The position numbers and the translations under genes are program-made. The notes beneath the pieces are model-generated. The model saw only the letters and a list, made by a program, of their open reading frames with translations. It was not told the DNA's origin and made no database searches. From assembly GCA_963575745.1 (NCBI GenBank), contig CAUYUJ010003414.1:286559-350558 (forward strand): 64,000 nt of DNA. Direction: 5' to 3'. This document shows positions 21,251 through 30,539 of this stretch, piece after piece; position 1 is the stretch's first letter, and each line of letters opens with the position of its first letter. The DNA is from Prorocentrum cordatum (lineage: Eukaryota > Sar > Dinophyceae > Prorocentrales > Prorocentraceae).

Positions 21251-21750
21251 GAAATGGACCTCGAAATTCGGACCATCCGCAATGCACGGCCAGGTGCCAA
21301 GGGCCCGGCAGGACCCAGGAAGCCGCGGCGGAATGCTGCTGACCGCAGAGGGAGGCTGGAGATCAATGCCCCTCTAACGGGGACTCCGCCAACGGGTACT
21401 CTGGCCAGTGACCCGGCGAACCCAGCCCTCCCCGATGTGGGCAGCGCTGCAATGCCAGAACGAGGCCCAGGAGTGGCAGCTTTCGGCACATCTCCACACA
21501 GCAGCTGCCAGTGAGTGCCCGTTTTGCGGTGCCGCTGCGAAGACAGGGGGAGACGGCCTGCCGGCACAGAGCTGGCGTCACGCCTGCCACCGAGCCCACG
21601 GCTGGCAGCAGGCACGAGTCGCGGGCAGGAGCGCCGCCCTCCCCGCCGGCACCCCTGCAAGCGCCATCCCTTCACTGCCTGCTAAATGAGCGCCCAGGCC
21701 TGTTCGGCAAGCGACTGTAATGGGGATCGGGGTGTGTTTCTTCTCTTGGG

Positions 21751-21908
21751 TTAAGTCGGGCCTGTGCCCCTACAGGGGGATTCTGGACGAAAAATAAGAA
21801 ATAGTCAAGCAATACTTCAAATGTCAGCAAAATGGTCAAAATATCTCCGGACTATGTTTTTTGACTATTTTCGAATATCCCTCCTGTACAGGGACAGGCC
21901 CGACTTAA
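21751..21908. mobile_element. Foldback element FB-6 bounded by TTAA
   Basis: 158 bp. Starts TTAAGTCGGGCCTGT and ends ACAGGCCCGACTTAA, a perfect 15-bp inverted repeat that extends inward imperfectly through CCCTACAGGGGGATTC. The inner part also pairs (AAATAGTCAA near 21799 with TTGACTATTT near 21860). The interior is AT-rich, unlike its surroundings. TTAA at both ends could be a TTAA target duplication, as made by piggyBac-type transposases; since TTAA is itself palindromic, it could equally be part of the inverted repeat. Confidence 0.75.
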
Positions 21909-22505
21909 CCCTTGGGTGAGGTGTGCGCGCGGGCAGTGTCCCCAGCCACAGCAAGCGGCAGGGGCGAGCAAGCATCAACAGGCAGCCCGCCCATCCAGAG
22001 CTCCCCGCCGCACGAAACGCGCCTGCACGCGCGCCTGCGCATGAAGAAGGAGCCCCTTAAATGCACTGCGAAGTCCAGGGGGGGAGGAGAAGACGGGGAA
22101 GGGCGTGAGGAAGGGAGTCATCTCTGGAGGCTTGAACTAGAAACAAAGTCATTTCCACTCCTGGTTCTTTCTTAATCCGCGCCTCCCGCCCTCGGCGTGG
22201 GCAAGACTGGGCAACGCTCCGACGGCGCGCGGGCCATTGCCCCGCGCCTGCAGGCTGATCACCGGACATCCACAGGACATCTTCCACTTGTTTCAGTGAG
22301 GCCTCGGAGACGAGGGAGAGGAGAGGGCGAGGACGAAGAGGAGGAAGGCATCAGCAGGCAGATCGAGCAACGAGGCTCTGAGATGCTGCCACGCCCGAGC
22401 CCCGGCCGGCCTCCAGAGACCACCCCGGCAGACGCCTCTGGGATGGCGGAGGCGCTTCGCCTCGGATGGCCATGCAATCTTTTTTTTTGCTCGGAGGGGG
22501 GATTG

Positions 22506-22668
22506 GCGGCGCGCGGAGGGAGGTAGGGGGAGGGGGAACGCTCCTCAGGAGAAGGCTGCCTCTTAGAAGGCAGCGGCCCTTCCATCTGTAGACAAGGCCC
22601 GCATCCTCTGAGAAGCAGGGCGCTTCTGAGGAACTTCCCCCCTCCGCCCACCTCCTCTGCGCGTGACC
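22506..22668 (+). mobile_element. Foldback element family FB-2, copy 2
   Basis: Starts GGCGGCGCGCGGAGGGAGG and ends CTCTGCGCGTGACC. Contains CTCTTAGAAGG and CTCTGAGAAGC palindromes like the other copies at 2131 and 56712. Confidence 0.55.
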
Positions 22669-22724
22669 GGGAGGGGAGCGGAGGACTACCGCGAGGTTCC
22701 AACGGTCGGGTGGTGCTGGCTCCT

Positions 22725-22862
22725 GGCTCAAGGTGCCCCTGGCTTCTCGCTCCAGTCTGGGGCCCCAGGGGCCCTCTGGGCCTCGTGAGGGATGCGCCAG
22801 AGGCCGTGGGGCCTCCGTGGGAGATCCTGGGAGCTTCCTGGGCCGGGGGCGCTGCTTGCACC
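22725..22862 (-). mobile_element. Foldback element family FB-1, copy 2
   Basis: The reverse complement aligns along its length with 1527-1669 (shared CCTCACGAGGCCC, GGGCCCCTG, and TGGAGCGA followed by GGGGGCAC or GGGGCAC). Terminal inverted repeats are more diverged than in copy 1. Confidence 0.5.
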
Positions 22863-23477
22863 CCCCGCAACGGTGCTGCCGCGGATCCGTTGCGCTGGCC
22901 TGGGCGGACACGTGCTGCCCCCGAAGACTGACAGGCGCTAACGGAACGAGCCACCCGTGACGGTTGTTGCCCTGGCGAGCGGTCGGTAGGGAGGAGGAAG
23001 GATGGCTAACTATGCAAAGTAGAAACGTCACGCGCGCTTAAGTTCCATCTGGCTTGGAGTCCAGCGTGAATGGTCACGCAAATGAGCTCCGAGAGATTCC
23101 AAGCGGCTCCCATGAGCTTCCGGGTCGCATCGTGCGTCCGAGCCATACCTTTGAGCACGCATCGATTCCGAGGCCTGCATGCTAGGCTCCCTTTTGGGGG
23201 CCCGCCGTGATTCCCGCTCCACGGGCTCAGATAAAATCGCACCAAGGCAGACATGTCCCAGAATACAAACGGGGTTGATTGGAGAGGACACGCGAGAAGA
23301 GACGAGACCCTTCCGAGGGCCACGGTGCCTCAGGAGTGTGGGAAGGCATGGGTCGCGAAACGCAGGACACAAAAGCAACCGTGATTTGGCAGGGTCGACC
23401 TACGAATCAGCCTCGGCTGTACATGAATCGCACGAGATGGCATTTGTCACTATTTCCGGTAACGGTCGTTACCCGGG
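22863..23477. other. Gene-free spacer
   Basis: No recognised gene, RNA or strong repeat. Confidence 0.4.
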
Positions 23478-23690
23478 GGTCGGTGGCTTCCTGGGTACTG
23501 GCAACGCTTGGGCAAGGCGGGGCACGTCGGGGCGGGGGTGCGCTGCGACCGCCATAGTGTGCTCGCGAGCACCAGCATGTGGGCGGAGGCGGGCCTCTCC
23601 TCCCTTCCCCTGCGTACGATCGCTACCGTTACCCGGGGGGGAGGGTTGGCCCGGTTAGCGACCGTCGCGCACCAGAGAATAAAACAAACA
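23478..23690 (+). repeat. Dispersed repeat DR-2, copy 2
   Basis: Second copy of the repeat at 20745-20965. It is preceded by the palindromic GGTAACGGTCGTTACC (23459-23474). Confidence 0.7.
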
Positions 23691-23970
23691 GATCTGCTGA
23701 GGTCAGGGGCATCAGTCTCCCGAGCACGCCACCTCCCGCCTTGTCGATGAGGAAGCGCCGCGCGACCAGGACGAATGCCGGCCAACCTTTCTCCTGCACA
23801 ACTGTGCGCGCTCGCGAGAAGAGCACTACGTCCAATCGCAGAAGCGCGAGCCAGGAACAAATGGGCGAAAAGGGCCAAGGATGATTTGCAAGTGTACGGC
23901 AAGTCCATGTGGTACCGACGTCGACGCTGGTTTCGGAAACCGCGTGGATCGTTCGCCTTTCAGTGATCGC

Positions 23971-24150
23971 GGCTTCCCTATGGGATCGGAATCGATGGGG
24001 TCGGAGGATCGCGCCGCATCGCCGGTACATCGCCGATACATCAGCGACGCCGTCGTGGGGAAAATCGGTATTTACATCGAGCCGCATCGCCGATGCATCG
24101 ACGACATGGCGCGATCCTCCGAGCCCATCTACTCTAGATTTCCCACAGCT
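23971..24150. mobile_element. Foldback element family FB-4, copy 1
   Basis: The left arm GATGGGGTCGGAGGATCGCG is matched inversely by CGCGATCCTCCGAGCCCATC on the right. The interior repeats CATCGCCGATRCATC words. Outer flanks (GGCTTCCC / TTTCCCAC) are only weakly inverted, so the exact ends are uncertain. Confidence 0.65.
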
Positions 24151-24670
24151 CAGATCGCTTGATGTTGGCTGACTCTCATGGCCAATGGCGGCACTCAACC
24201 TGGAGCGCCTGCGCTCGGGGGTTGCCGCCGTGCCGACGCGGCGCAAACTGCCGTGTAAAAGAGGATGAACACTTAGTGGGCCCTGGAACAACAGGGCCGT
24301 GTTTGTTCGTTCTCGTTTTTTTCCCGTTTCTTTGTGTCTGTGTGTTTTGGGTGTTTGGTTGGTTTTGTTTGGTTCTTCCCTTCCACAAGACTGCCGCTTG
24401 ATGATGAAAACAACAAACAACAAATCACCGACACGGTACAACGACTGTGCACCGAAACGGCCTGGGCATGGGCAATCCTGGGATCCGAAAGACATTCGAA
24501 ACCGGTTCGGAAACTGTTCGGATCCGGTCAAAAGTGTGATCCGGACCAAGCTCCCACTAAATGGCACCACGAATGTAAAACAACGGTGCCGGAAACGGTT
24601 ACAACAAATTGCCGGAAACGGTAAAAAACGGAACGAAAACGGTTGAACAACTGCCCAGTCGTTTTAGGGT

Positions 24671-24865
24671 GGCCTCCCAGCTGGGGTCCGAGTCGATGGG
24701 GTCGGAAAATCGCGCCGCATCGGCGATGCATCGGCGAAAAATCGACGATGCATCGGCGGCACCGGCATGGATACAATCGAGCTCCACAACGAGCCGCATC
24801 GCCAAAGCATCGCCGATGCGGCGCGATCATCCGACCCCATCTACTGCGTCCCCATCTGGGAGGCC
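24671..24865. mobile_element. Foldback element family FB-4, copy 2
   Basis: 195 bp. Outer ends GGCCTCCCAGCTGGGG and CCCCATCTGGGAGGCC pair, then GATGGGGTCGGAAAATCGCG pairs with CGCGATCATCCGACCCCATC. The interior has GATGCATCGGC repeats. Almost the whole element can fold into one hairpin. No coding capacity. Confidence 0.75.
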
Positions 24866-24926
24866 TACAGTGGAGGCCACTCCACACGAAATCTCCCACA
24901 AGAAACCAAACCCTGAGACCCCAGGA

Positions 24927-25045
24927 CGCCAATCGATTCTTGGTGTGGGAACGTCACGCTTTCCATCGCAAAGCCATCGACATCCAAGAAACCCGGGGCT
25001 GCCTGGAGGCAAGCAGGGTGTTTCCTGGCATGGGCCTCCACTGTG
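24927..25045 (+). repeat. Dispersed repeat DR-1, copy 1
   Basis: About 118 bp that aligns with 41325-41445. Shared strings include CATCGACA, CCAGAAACCC or CAAGAAACCC, CCTGGAGGCAAGCAGG and GGCATGGG, then TCTCCACTGCAC or CCTCCACTGTGCAC. No coding content identified. Confidence 0.75.
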
Positions 25046-25496
25046 CACTGCAGGACCCACTGAGGAGGAGGATATGGAGGCATATGGCAGATGGAGGCGC
25101 CGCCGCGCGGCGCCCGCGCGGCGGCGCGGGCGGCCGTCGGGGACCGGCTGGCCCGGGTCGATCCAAACCTGGACCACTCGGGCTCCGCAGGATCCCTGGA
25201 GGATCCTGCACTCGAGCCCGGGTCAGCGCACCCCGGGAGGGGGGGCTGGGGCTGGGGAGCGGCGGAGGAGGAAGGAGGAGGAGGAAGAAAAAGAGGAGGA
25301 GGACGAGGAGGAGGAGTGGCAGGAGTCTGAAGGATCAGTGTAAGCCCAAGACCCATCAATCAACGATGTTGGAAGAAACCCTCCCTCCAAGCGCCCTCTT
25401 TATAGGCCCTTTACAAAGATTCATTTCCACTGAAGGAAATGCCCCGTTGGTAGACAACGCTTTGAAGACCCTGAAGCGTGCCAAAACACCATTATC
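25046..25496. other. Gene-free spacer with GGA tract
   Basis: GC-rich sequence, then a GGAGGAG-rich stretch at about 25260-25320, then an ordinary unique stretch. No gene recognised. Confidence 0.45.
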
Positions 25497-25640
25497 GGGA
25501 CTCCAACGCCGCGAATCAACGTGACTGTTGCGTCCTTGCAGTCCTGAATCGTGCCAGATCGTAATTCCTGGGACTCCGACGCCGCGAATCAACAAAACTG
25601 TTGCGCCCTGACAATCCTGAATCGTTTTAAGGCGCAATTT
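25497..25640 (+). repeat. 73-bp direct repeat, two units
   Basis: GGGACTCC at 25497 and 25570 begins two similar units, sharing ACGCCGCGAATCAAC, ACTGTTGCG and CAATCCTGAATCGT or CAGTCCTGAATCGT. Confidence 0.85.
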
Positions 25641-25689
25641 CTGGTACGTTGACCATTGGAATCTGTGAAACTTATTCAGAGGGTTAACA

Positions 25690-25830
25690 CGAACGTGGGC
25701 GTCGCTAAGGCGAGAACTACATTAAAAAAGCGAGCCGCCCTCAATCCGTGAAAATGATGCAAAAGTTCAATGGGAGGAAAGATTAAAACAACTTTCTGGG
25801 GCGGACGATTAAAACAATTGTTTCGCGGGC
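25690..25830 (+). repeat. Dispersed repeat DR-3, copy 1
   Basis: First part (25690-25765): ACGAACGTGGGCGTCGCTAA then CATTAAAAAAGCGAGCCGCC and CAATCCGTGAAA. Second part (25777-25830): GGCGGACGATTAAAACAATT. Similar first parts are at 26519 and 28530; similar second parts are at 26395 and 46610. Unknown type, relatively AT-rich. Confidence 0.6.
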
Positions 25831-25974
25831 GTCCTCGCCCCCGCAATAGCGTGTGTGCAGGGCAGGCAGACGGGGGGCTGACAATTCCTTGTTGCCTGGA
25901 AGGCCGGGGGGGGGGGGGCACGGGGGGCGATCCAGGGCGTGGGGACCAGGGGGGTGGACGGGGTGATTTTTCAG

Positions 25975-26180
25975 GGCGAGCTCGTCCTCCTTCTCCTCTC
26001 TCCTCTCCTCTCTCCTCCTCCTCCTCCTCTTCCTCCTCCTCCTTTTCGTTTTCCTCCTCCTCCTCGTCCTCCTCCTTCTCCTCCTCCTTCTTCTCTTCCT
26101 CCTCCTCCCCACTCCTCCTCTTCCTCCTCCTCCTCCTCCTTTTCCTCCTCCTCCTCCTCCTCCCCCTCCTCCTCCTTCTA
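25975..26180 (+). repeat. CT-rich (TCC)n tract
   Basis: About 200 bp of imperfect TCC/TTCC repeats. Confidence 0.92.
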
Positions 26181-26394
26181 CCCTTGCCCCCACCTCCCAA
26201 CCGCGACCGTCCGCAAGGACGACCGGCGGCCGTCCGCAAGGACGAGGGTGATCAAGCGCCTCTTCGAAAACCCCTTCCCTCAACTACTCCCTAATTGCCC
26301 CGTCCCCCCTCCGCAATCCTCCCCCCGCGGCCGCGGGTGATCAAGCGAGCAAGGAGGACGAATAGAAAATCAGTTCCCCCAAAGGGGCAAAAGC

Positions 26395-26600
26395 AAACGC
26401 CGGGGGGCGGACGATTAAAAAAACAATTTCCGGCGGCTGAATTCTATTAGTCAGCCCCAGTCAATCATTTTGGGGGGTCCGAAGGGGGGGGGATTTTTTA
26501 ATCACATCCCCCCATTAAGACGAATGTGCGCGGCGCTAAAGCGACAACCGCATTTAGAAAACGAGCCACACTCAATCTGTGAAACTCTTGCATCTTGTGT
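26395..26600 (+). repeat. Dispersed repeat DR-3, copy 2
   Basis: The GGCGGACGATTAAAA part comes first here, then a CATTTTGGGGGGTCCG segment, then the ACGAATGTGCGCGGCGCTAA part ending CAATCTGTGAAACTCTTGCA. The order differs from copy 1. Confidence 0.6.
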
Positions 26601-26619
26601 ATATTGTTTAAACGTTGGA

Positions 26620-28505
26620 GAGAGCGTGATCCACCGCCGCTTTACTATGGAAAATTCCCCCCCCTCTTCCTCCAGAGCCCGGGGTTCCCCCGCCCCCCTC
26701 CGAAAATCCCCTCCCTGCTGGAGCCCCTCTCTCCCCTCCCCTCCTTCCAGGCAAAACCCCTCCCCTCCCCTCACCCCCCCCCTCTCCGGAAAACCGGGGG
26801 GGGTCACTCCCGGTTCGAACCTCCCCCCTCCGGAAAACCGGGGGGGGTCACTACTGGTTCGAGCCCCTCCCCCCTCCTCGAAGACCAGGGGGGGGTCACC
26901 ACTGGTTCGAAACCTCCCCCTCTCGCCCCTTCTCTCGAAAAGCGGGGGGGGGTCACTACCAGTTCGAACCCCCTCTCGAAAACCGGGGGGGGTCACTACG
27001 GGTTCGACCCCCCCCCTCGAAAACCGGGGGGGGGGGGGGGCCACTACCTGTTCGAAGCCCCCCCCCCCCCCCAGAGAGGGGGGGGGGACCACTACCGGTT
27101 CGAACCCCTCCCCCCCCTCCACGCTCACCGCCAGCAAACGACTCCCGGGTCCCTACCACCGTCCGCGTCACATCCATCACTGCTGTCCCCAGCACCATTG
27201 TCCCCACCACCACTGTCCCCACTGTTCCAACCACCGTCACCACTGTCCCCACCAGTGCCCCCACCACTGTCGCACTGTCCCCACTGTCCCCACCACTGTT
27301 CCCCACCACGGTTCCACTCCCCGCTTTCTCCACGGCCCCAACCACTGTCCCACTGTCCCCACTGATCCCCTGTCCCCGCCGCTGTCCCACTGAGCAGTCC
27401 CACTGTTCCCATCACTGTCCCCACTGTCCCCACCACTGTCCCTACTGTACCTCTGTCCCATGATCCCACCGCCGTCCTCGCCACCGCCCTCACCACTGTC
27501 GCCACCACCACTGTACCCTCCACTGTCCCACTGTGTCCACCACATTCCCACTGTCCCCACACCACTGTCCCCACCACCACCGTCCCCACCACTGTCCCAC
27601 TGTCCCCACTGTTCCCACCATTGTTCCCGCTGTCCCCACCAATGCCCCCACCAGCGTCTCACTGTCCACAGTCTCCCCGCCATTGTCCCACCAATCCCAC
27701 TCTCCCCACTTTCCCCACGGTCCCCACCACTGTCCCGCTGTCCCCACTGTTCCCACCACTGTCCCACTGTCTCCGCCGCTGTCCCACTGTGCTGTCCCAC
27801 CGTCCCCACTGTCCCCATCACTGTCCCACTGTCCCCATTGTCCCCACCACTTTCCCCACTGGTCTACTGTCCCACCACTGTCCTCACCACCGGCTTCACC
27901 GCTGTCCCCACCACTACCGTCCCCACCACTGTCCCACTGTCCCCACCACTGTCCCGCTGTCCCCTCACCACTGTCCCCACCACCACCGTCACCCCCACTG
28001 TCCGCACCACTGTCCCACTGTCCCCGCATCACTGTCCCCACCACCACCGTTCCCACCACTGTCCCAACATCCCCACTATTCTCCAACTGTCCCGAGGAGC
28101 GGGCATCGTTTGCCGGCGGCAGAGGGGGGGGGAGGGGGGAGGGGTTCGAACCGGTAGTGACCCCCCAGGTTTTCGCGGGGGAGGGGTTCGAACTGGTAGT
28201 GACCCCCCCCTTTCCATGATGGACTGGGGGGGGGGTTCGAACCGGTAGTGACCCACCCCTGGTTTTCGAGGGGGGGGGGGGTTCGAACTGGTAGTGACCC
28301 TCCCCGGTTTTCGACAGGGCGGGGGGGGGGGGTCGAACCGGTAGTGACCCCCCCCTCCCCCTTTTCATGATGGACTGGGGGGAGGGGTTCGAACTGGTAG
28401 TGACCCCCCCCTCGGTTTTCGAGGGAGGGGGGGGGACGGGTTAGGAACCCCTAGTGACCCCTCCCAATTTTCCACCAGCAGCGGTAGAACACGCTCTTTC
28501 CTCCA
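26620..28505. repeat. Inverted pair of 7-unit arrays around a CCCCACCACTGT minisatellite
   Basis: Left arm (26640-27120) holds seven units of about 40-60 bp of the form TCGAAAACCGGGGGGGTCAC then TACCGGTTCGAACCCC. Centre (27165-28095) is a long C-rich minisatellite of CCCCACCACTGTCCCACTGT words. Right arm (28125-28450) holds seven units in reverse orientation (GGGGTTCGAACCGGTAGTGA then CCCCCCGGTTTTCGAGG). Outer ends also pair: GAGCGTGATCCACCGCCGC with GGAAAATT on the left matches the reverse complement of AATTTTCCACC and GCGGTAGAACACGCTC on the right. No gene is supported: every long frame is a repeat translation. Confidence 0.85.
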
Positions 28506-28529
28506 TCCGTGAAGCTCTTGCAAGTTCGA

Positions 28530-28605
28530 ACAAACGGATGTGCGTGGCGGTATGGCGAGAGCCACATTTTGAAAACCACCCGCCGTCCATCAATGAACCT
28601 GTTGC
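28530..28605 (+). repeat. Dispersed repeat DR-3, copy 3 (first part only)
   Basis: ACGGATGTGCGTGGCG, then GAGAGCCACATTTTGAAAAC and CATCAATGAACC. Diverged relative of 25690 and 26519. It flanks the right side of the inverted array as copy 2 flanks the left, in the same orientation. Confidence 0.5.
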
Positions 28606-28724
28606 CAATGCTCAAATTTCAGTGCCATAAATGGCGAAGAAGTCTCAGACGAAACGCAGGGCACGCCCTTTCGAACGGACTCGTGGCGCCATAGGGAGGA
28701 GTCATATAAAAGGCATGAGGAAGG

Positions 28725-29222
28725 ATGAGAAGAAGGGGGAGGGGGAGGAAAAGGAGGAGGGAGGATAATGATCGAGGAAGAGTAGGAGGAGCAAGAGGAG
28801 GAGGACGAGGAGGAGGAGGAGGAGGAGGAGGACGAGGAGGAGGAGGAGGAGGATGGAGGAGGAGAAGGAGGAGGGAGGAGGAGGAGGAGGAGGAGGAGGA
28901 GGAGGAGGAGGAGGAGGAGGAGGAGAGGAGGAGGAGGAGGGAGGAGGAGTAGGACAGAGGAGAGAGGAGGAGGAGGAGGAGGAGGAGGAGGAGGAGGAGA
29001 AGGGAGGAGAAGGATCGAGGAGGAGGAGGAGGAGGAGAGGAGGAGGAGGAGGAGGGAGGAGGGGGAGGGAGGAGGGAGGAGGAGGAGGAGGAGGAGGGAG
29101 GAGGAGAAGGAAGAGGAGGAAGAGGAGAAGGATCGAGGAGGATCGAGGATGAGGAGGAGGAGGAGAACGAGGATCGAACAGGAGGAGGAGGAGGAGGAGG
29201 AGGAGGAGGAGGAGGAGGAGGA
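28725..29222 (+). repeat. (GGA)n purine tract
   Basis: About 500 bp of GGA/GAG repeat with occasional GGATCGAGG. Complementary to the shorter tract at 29495-29592. Confidence 0.95.
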
Positions 29223-29494
29223 CTGCCAGTACACTTCAGCAGAAGGAGGAGGAGGAGGAGGAGGAGGATCCTGCAAGACCTGGCGCCCTGGCGGACCCCT
29301 GCTCGCAGTGTCCCCCCGCCCCGGGACCCCCGACGGCCGGGCTGCGCTTCAGCAGCCGACGGCGGGGTGCGCGGCCCACACCGCGGCGGCGGCCTGCCCG
29401 GGGGCGATCGGAGGCGCGCTGCTGGGCGCGGCCCTCTGCACGTAGATTTTTGTCCAGCCTCGGCGCTCCTGTCCGATCCTCTTCGATCCTCCTC

Positions 29495-29592
29495 GATCCT
29501 TCTCCTCTATCCTCCTCCTCCTCCTCCTCCTCCTCGATCCTCCTCCTCCTCGATGCTCCTCCTCCTCCTCCTCCTCCTCCTCCTCCGCCTGC
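29495..29592 (+). repeat. (TCC)n pyrimidine tract
   Basis: TCC repeat with TCCTCGATCCTCC words, the reverse complement of words in the purine tract at 29130-29180. Confidence 0.95.
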
Positions 29593-29963
29593 TCTTCTTC
29601 CGCCTCCTCCCCTGGCATCCGCGCGATGCGATCAAACAATCACAGAAACAAATGTTATGGCAATTTGGCTGTGGGGGCCCTAACGGGGCCCTGGGGCCGT
29701 CAGAAAACGACACGGCATGAACCGCCACTCCCTGGCAAGGGGTCGAGACCTCCGGGAAACCCGACGTCGGATGTCTGGGTCTTCTATCTTCCTCGACCTT
29801 CTCGCTCGCTCGCTCGCTAACCTAGGGGCCAATAGGGTCGAAGCCCATGTTCCTAGGAAAAGAAAAAGCTGGAGACAGTACGATTAAATGGCCTACCCCC
29901 CCCCCCACCATGAACCTGCAGAGGAAGAAGGGAGGAAGGTGATACACATATCCTCCTCTCGTC
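29593..29963. other. Gene-free spacer
   Basis: No recognised gene. Contains (CTCG)n near 29803-29818 and a C run near 29897. Confidence 0.4.
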
Positions 29964-30082
29964 ATCGTTGGGACGCCCATTCCCTGTGCATGTTTCGGTT
30001 TCGTGCGTTTGTCTGATTTTCACATGATGACCCAAGATGCTCCCAGATAATCCTCGCCGAAAAATGCACACGTCCGAGCGGT
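29964..30082 (+). mobile_element. Foldback element family FB-3, diverged copy
   Basis: ATCGTTGGGACGCCCATTCC at the left and GCACACGTCCGAGCGGT at the right. The interior CGGTTTCGTGCGT and AGATGCTCC match the other copies. Terminal repeats carry several mismatches, so it is probably an older insertion. Confidence 0.7.
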
Positions 30083-30539
30083 GCTTCAAGTTGGACAAAT
30101 GTTGCCTTGCTTGAGCCGTCGCGTCTTCGTCCGAGCTATGCCAAGTCCCCCCCCCTCCACCTCATCCCCTGGCATCTCCGCGCTGCGGACAAGACCAGGA
30201 CGAGACGGGCTTCTGGCAACAATCGGCCGACGGTCTCCGCCCCCCCCCTGGTGGAATACCCAACGCTCTACCGCACTTCCCCCGCCGGAGTGCACATTTC
30301 GCGTGCACGGCGTGGTGCGTGGTGCTCTGCCTCTTTGTCATCACTCCTCTTTCTCAATCTGTATGTATACATATAGATAATGTACATCTCAGAGTGAGGG
30401 GGCCAAACGGTCATTCACTGTCCCTTGGCGCGTGGCTGGAGTGAGGTTCCGCGCAGCGGATTGTTGAACTCTCAGTATGGAAAAAACCTATTGTTGATCC
30501 CCCCTTCTGGTGTGTTTTCAACTGAAGTGCCCTTCCTGG
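30083..30539. other. Gene-free spacer
   Basis: No recognised gene or repeat apart from a C run near 30240. Confidence 0.4.
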
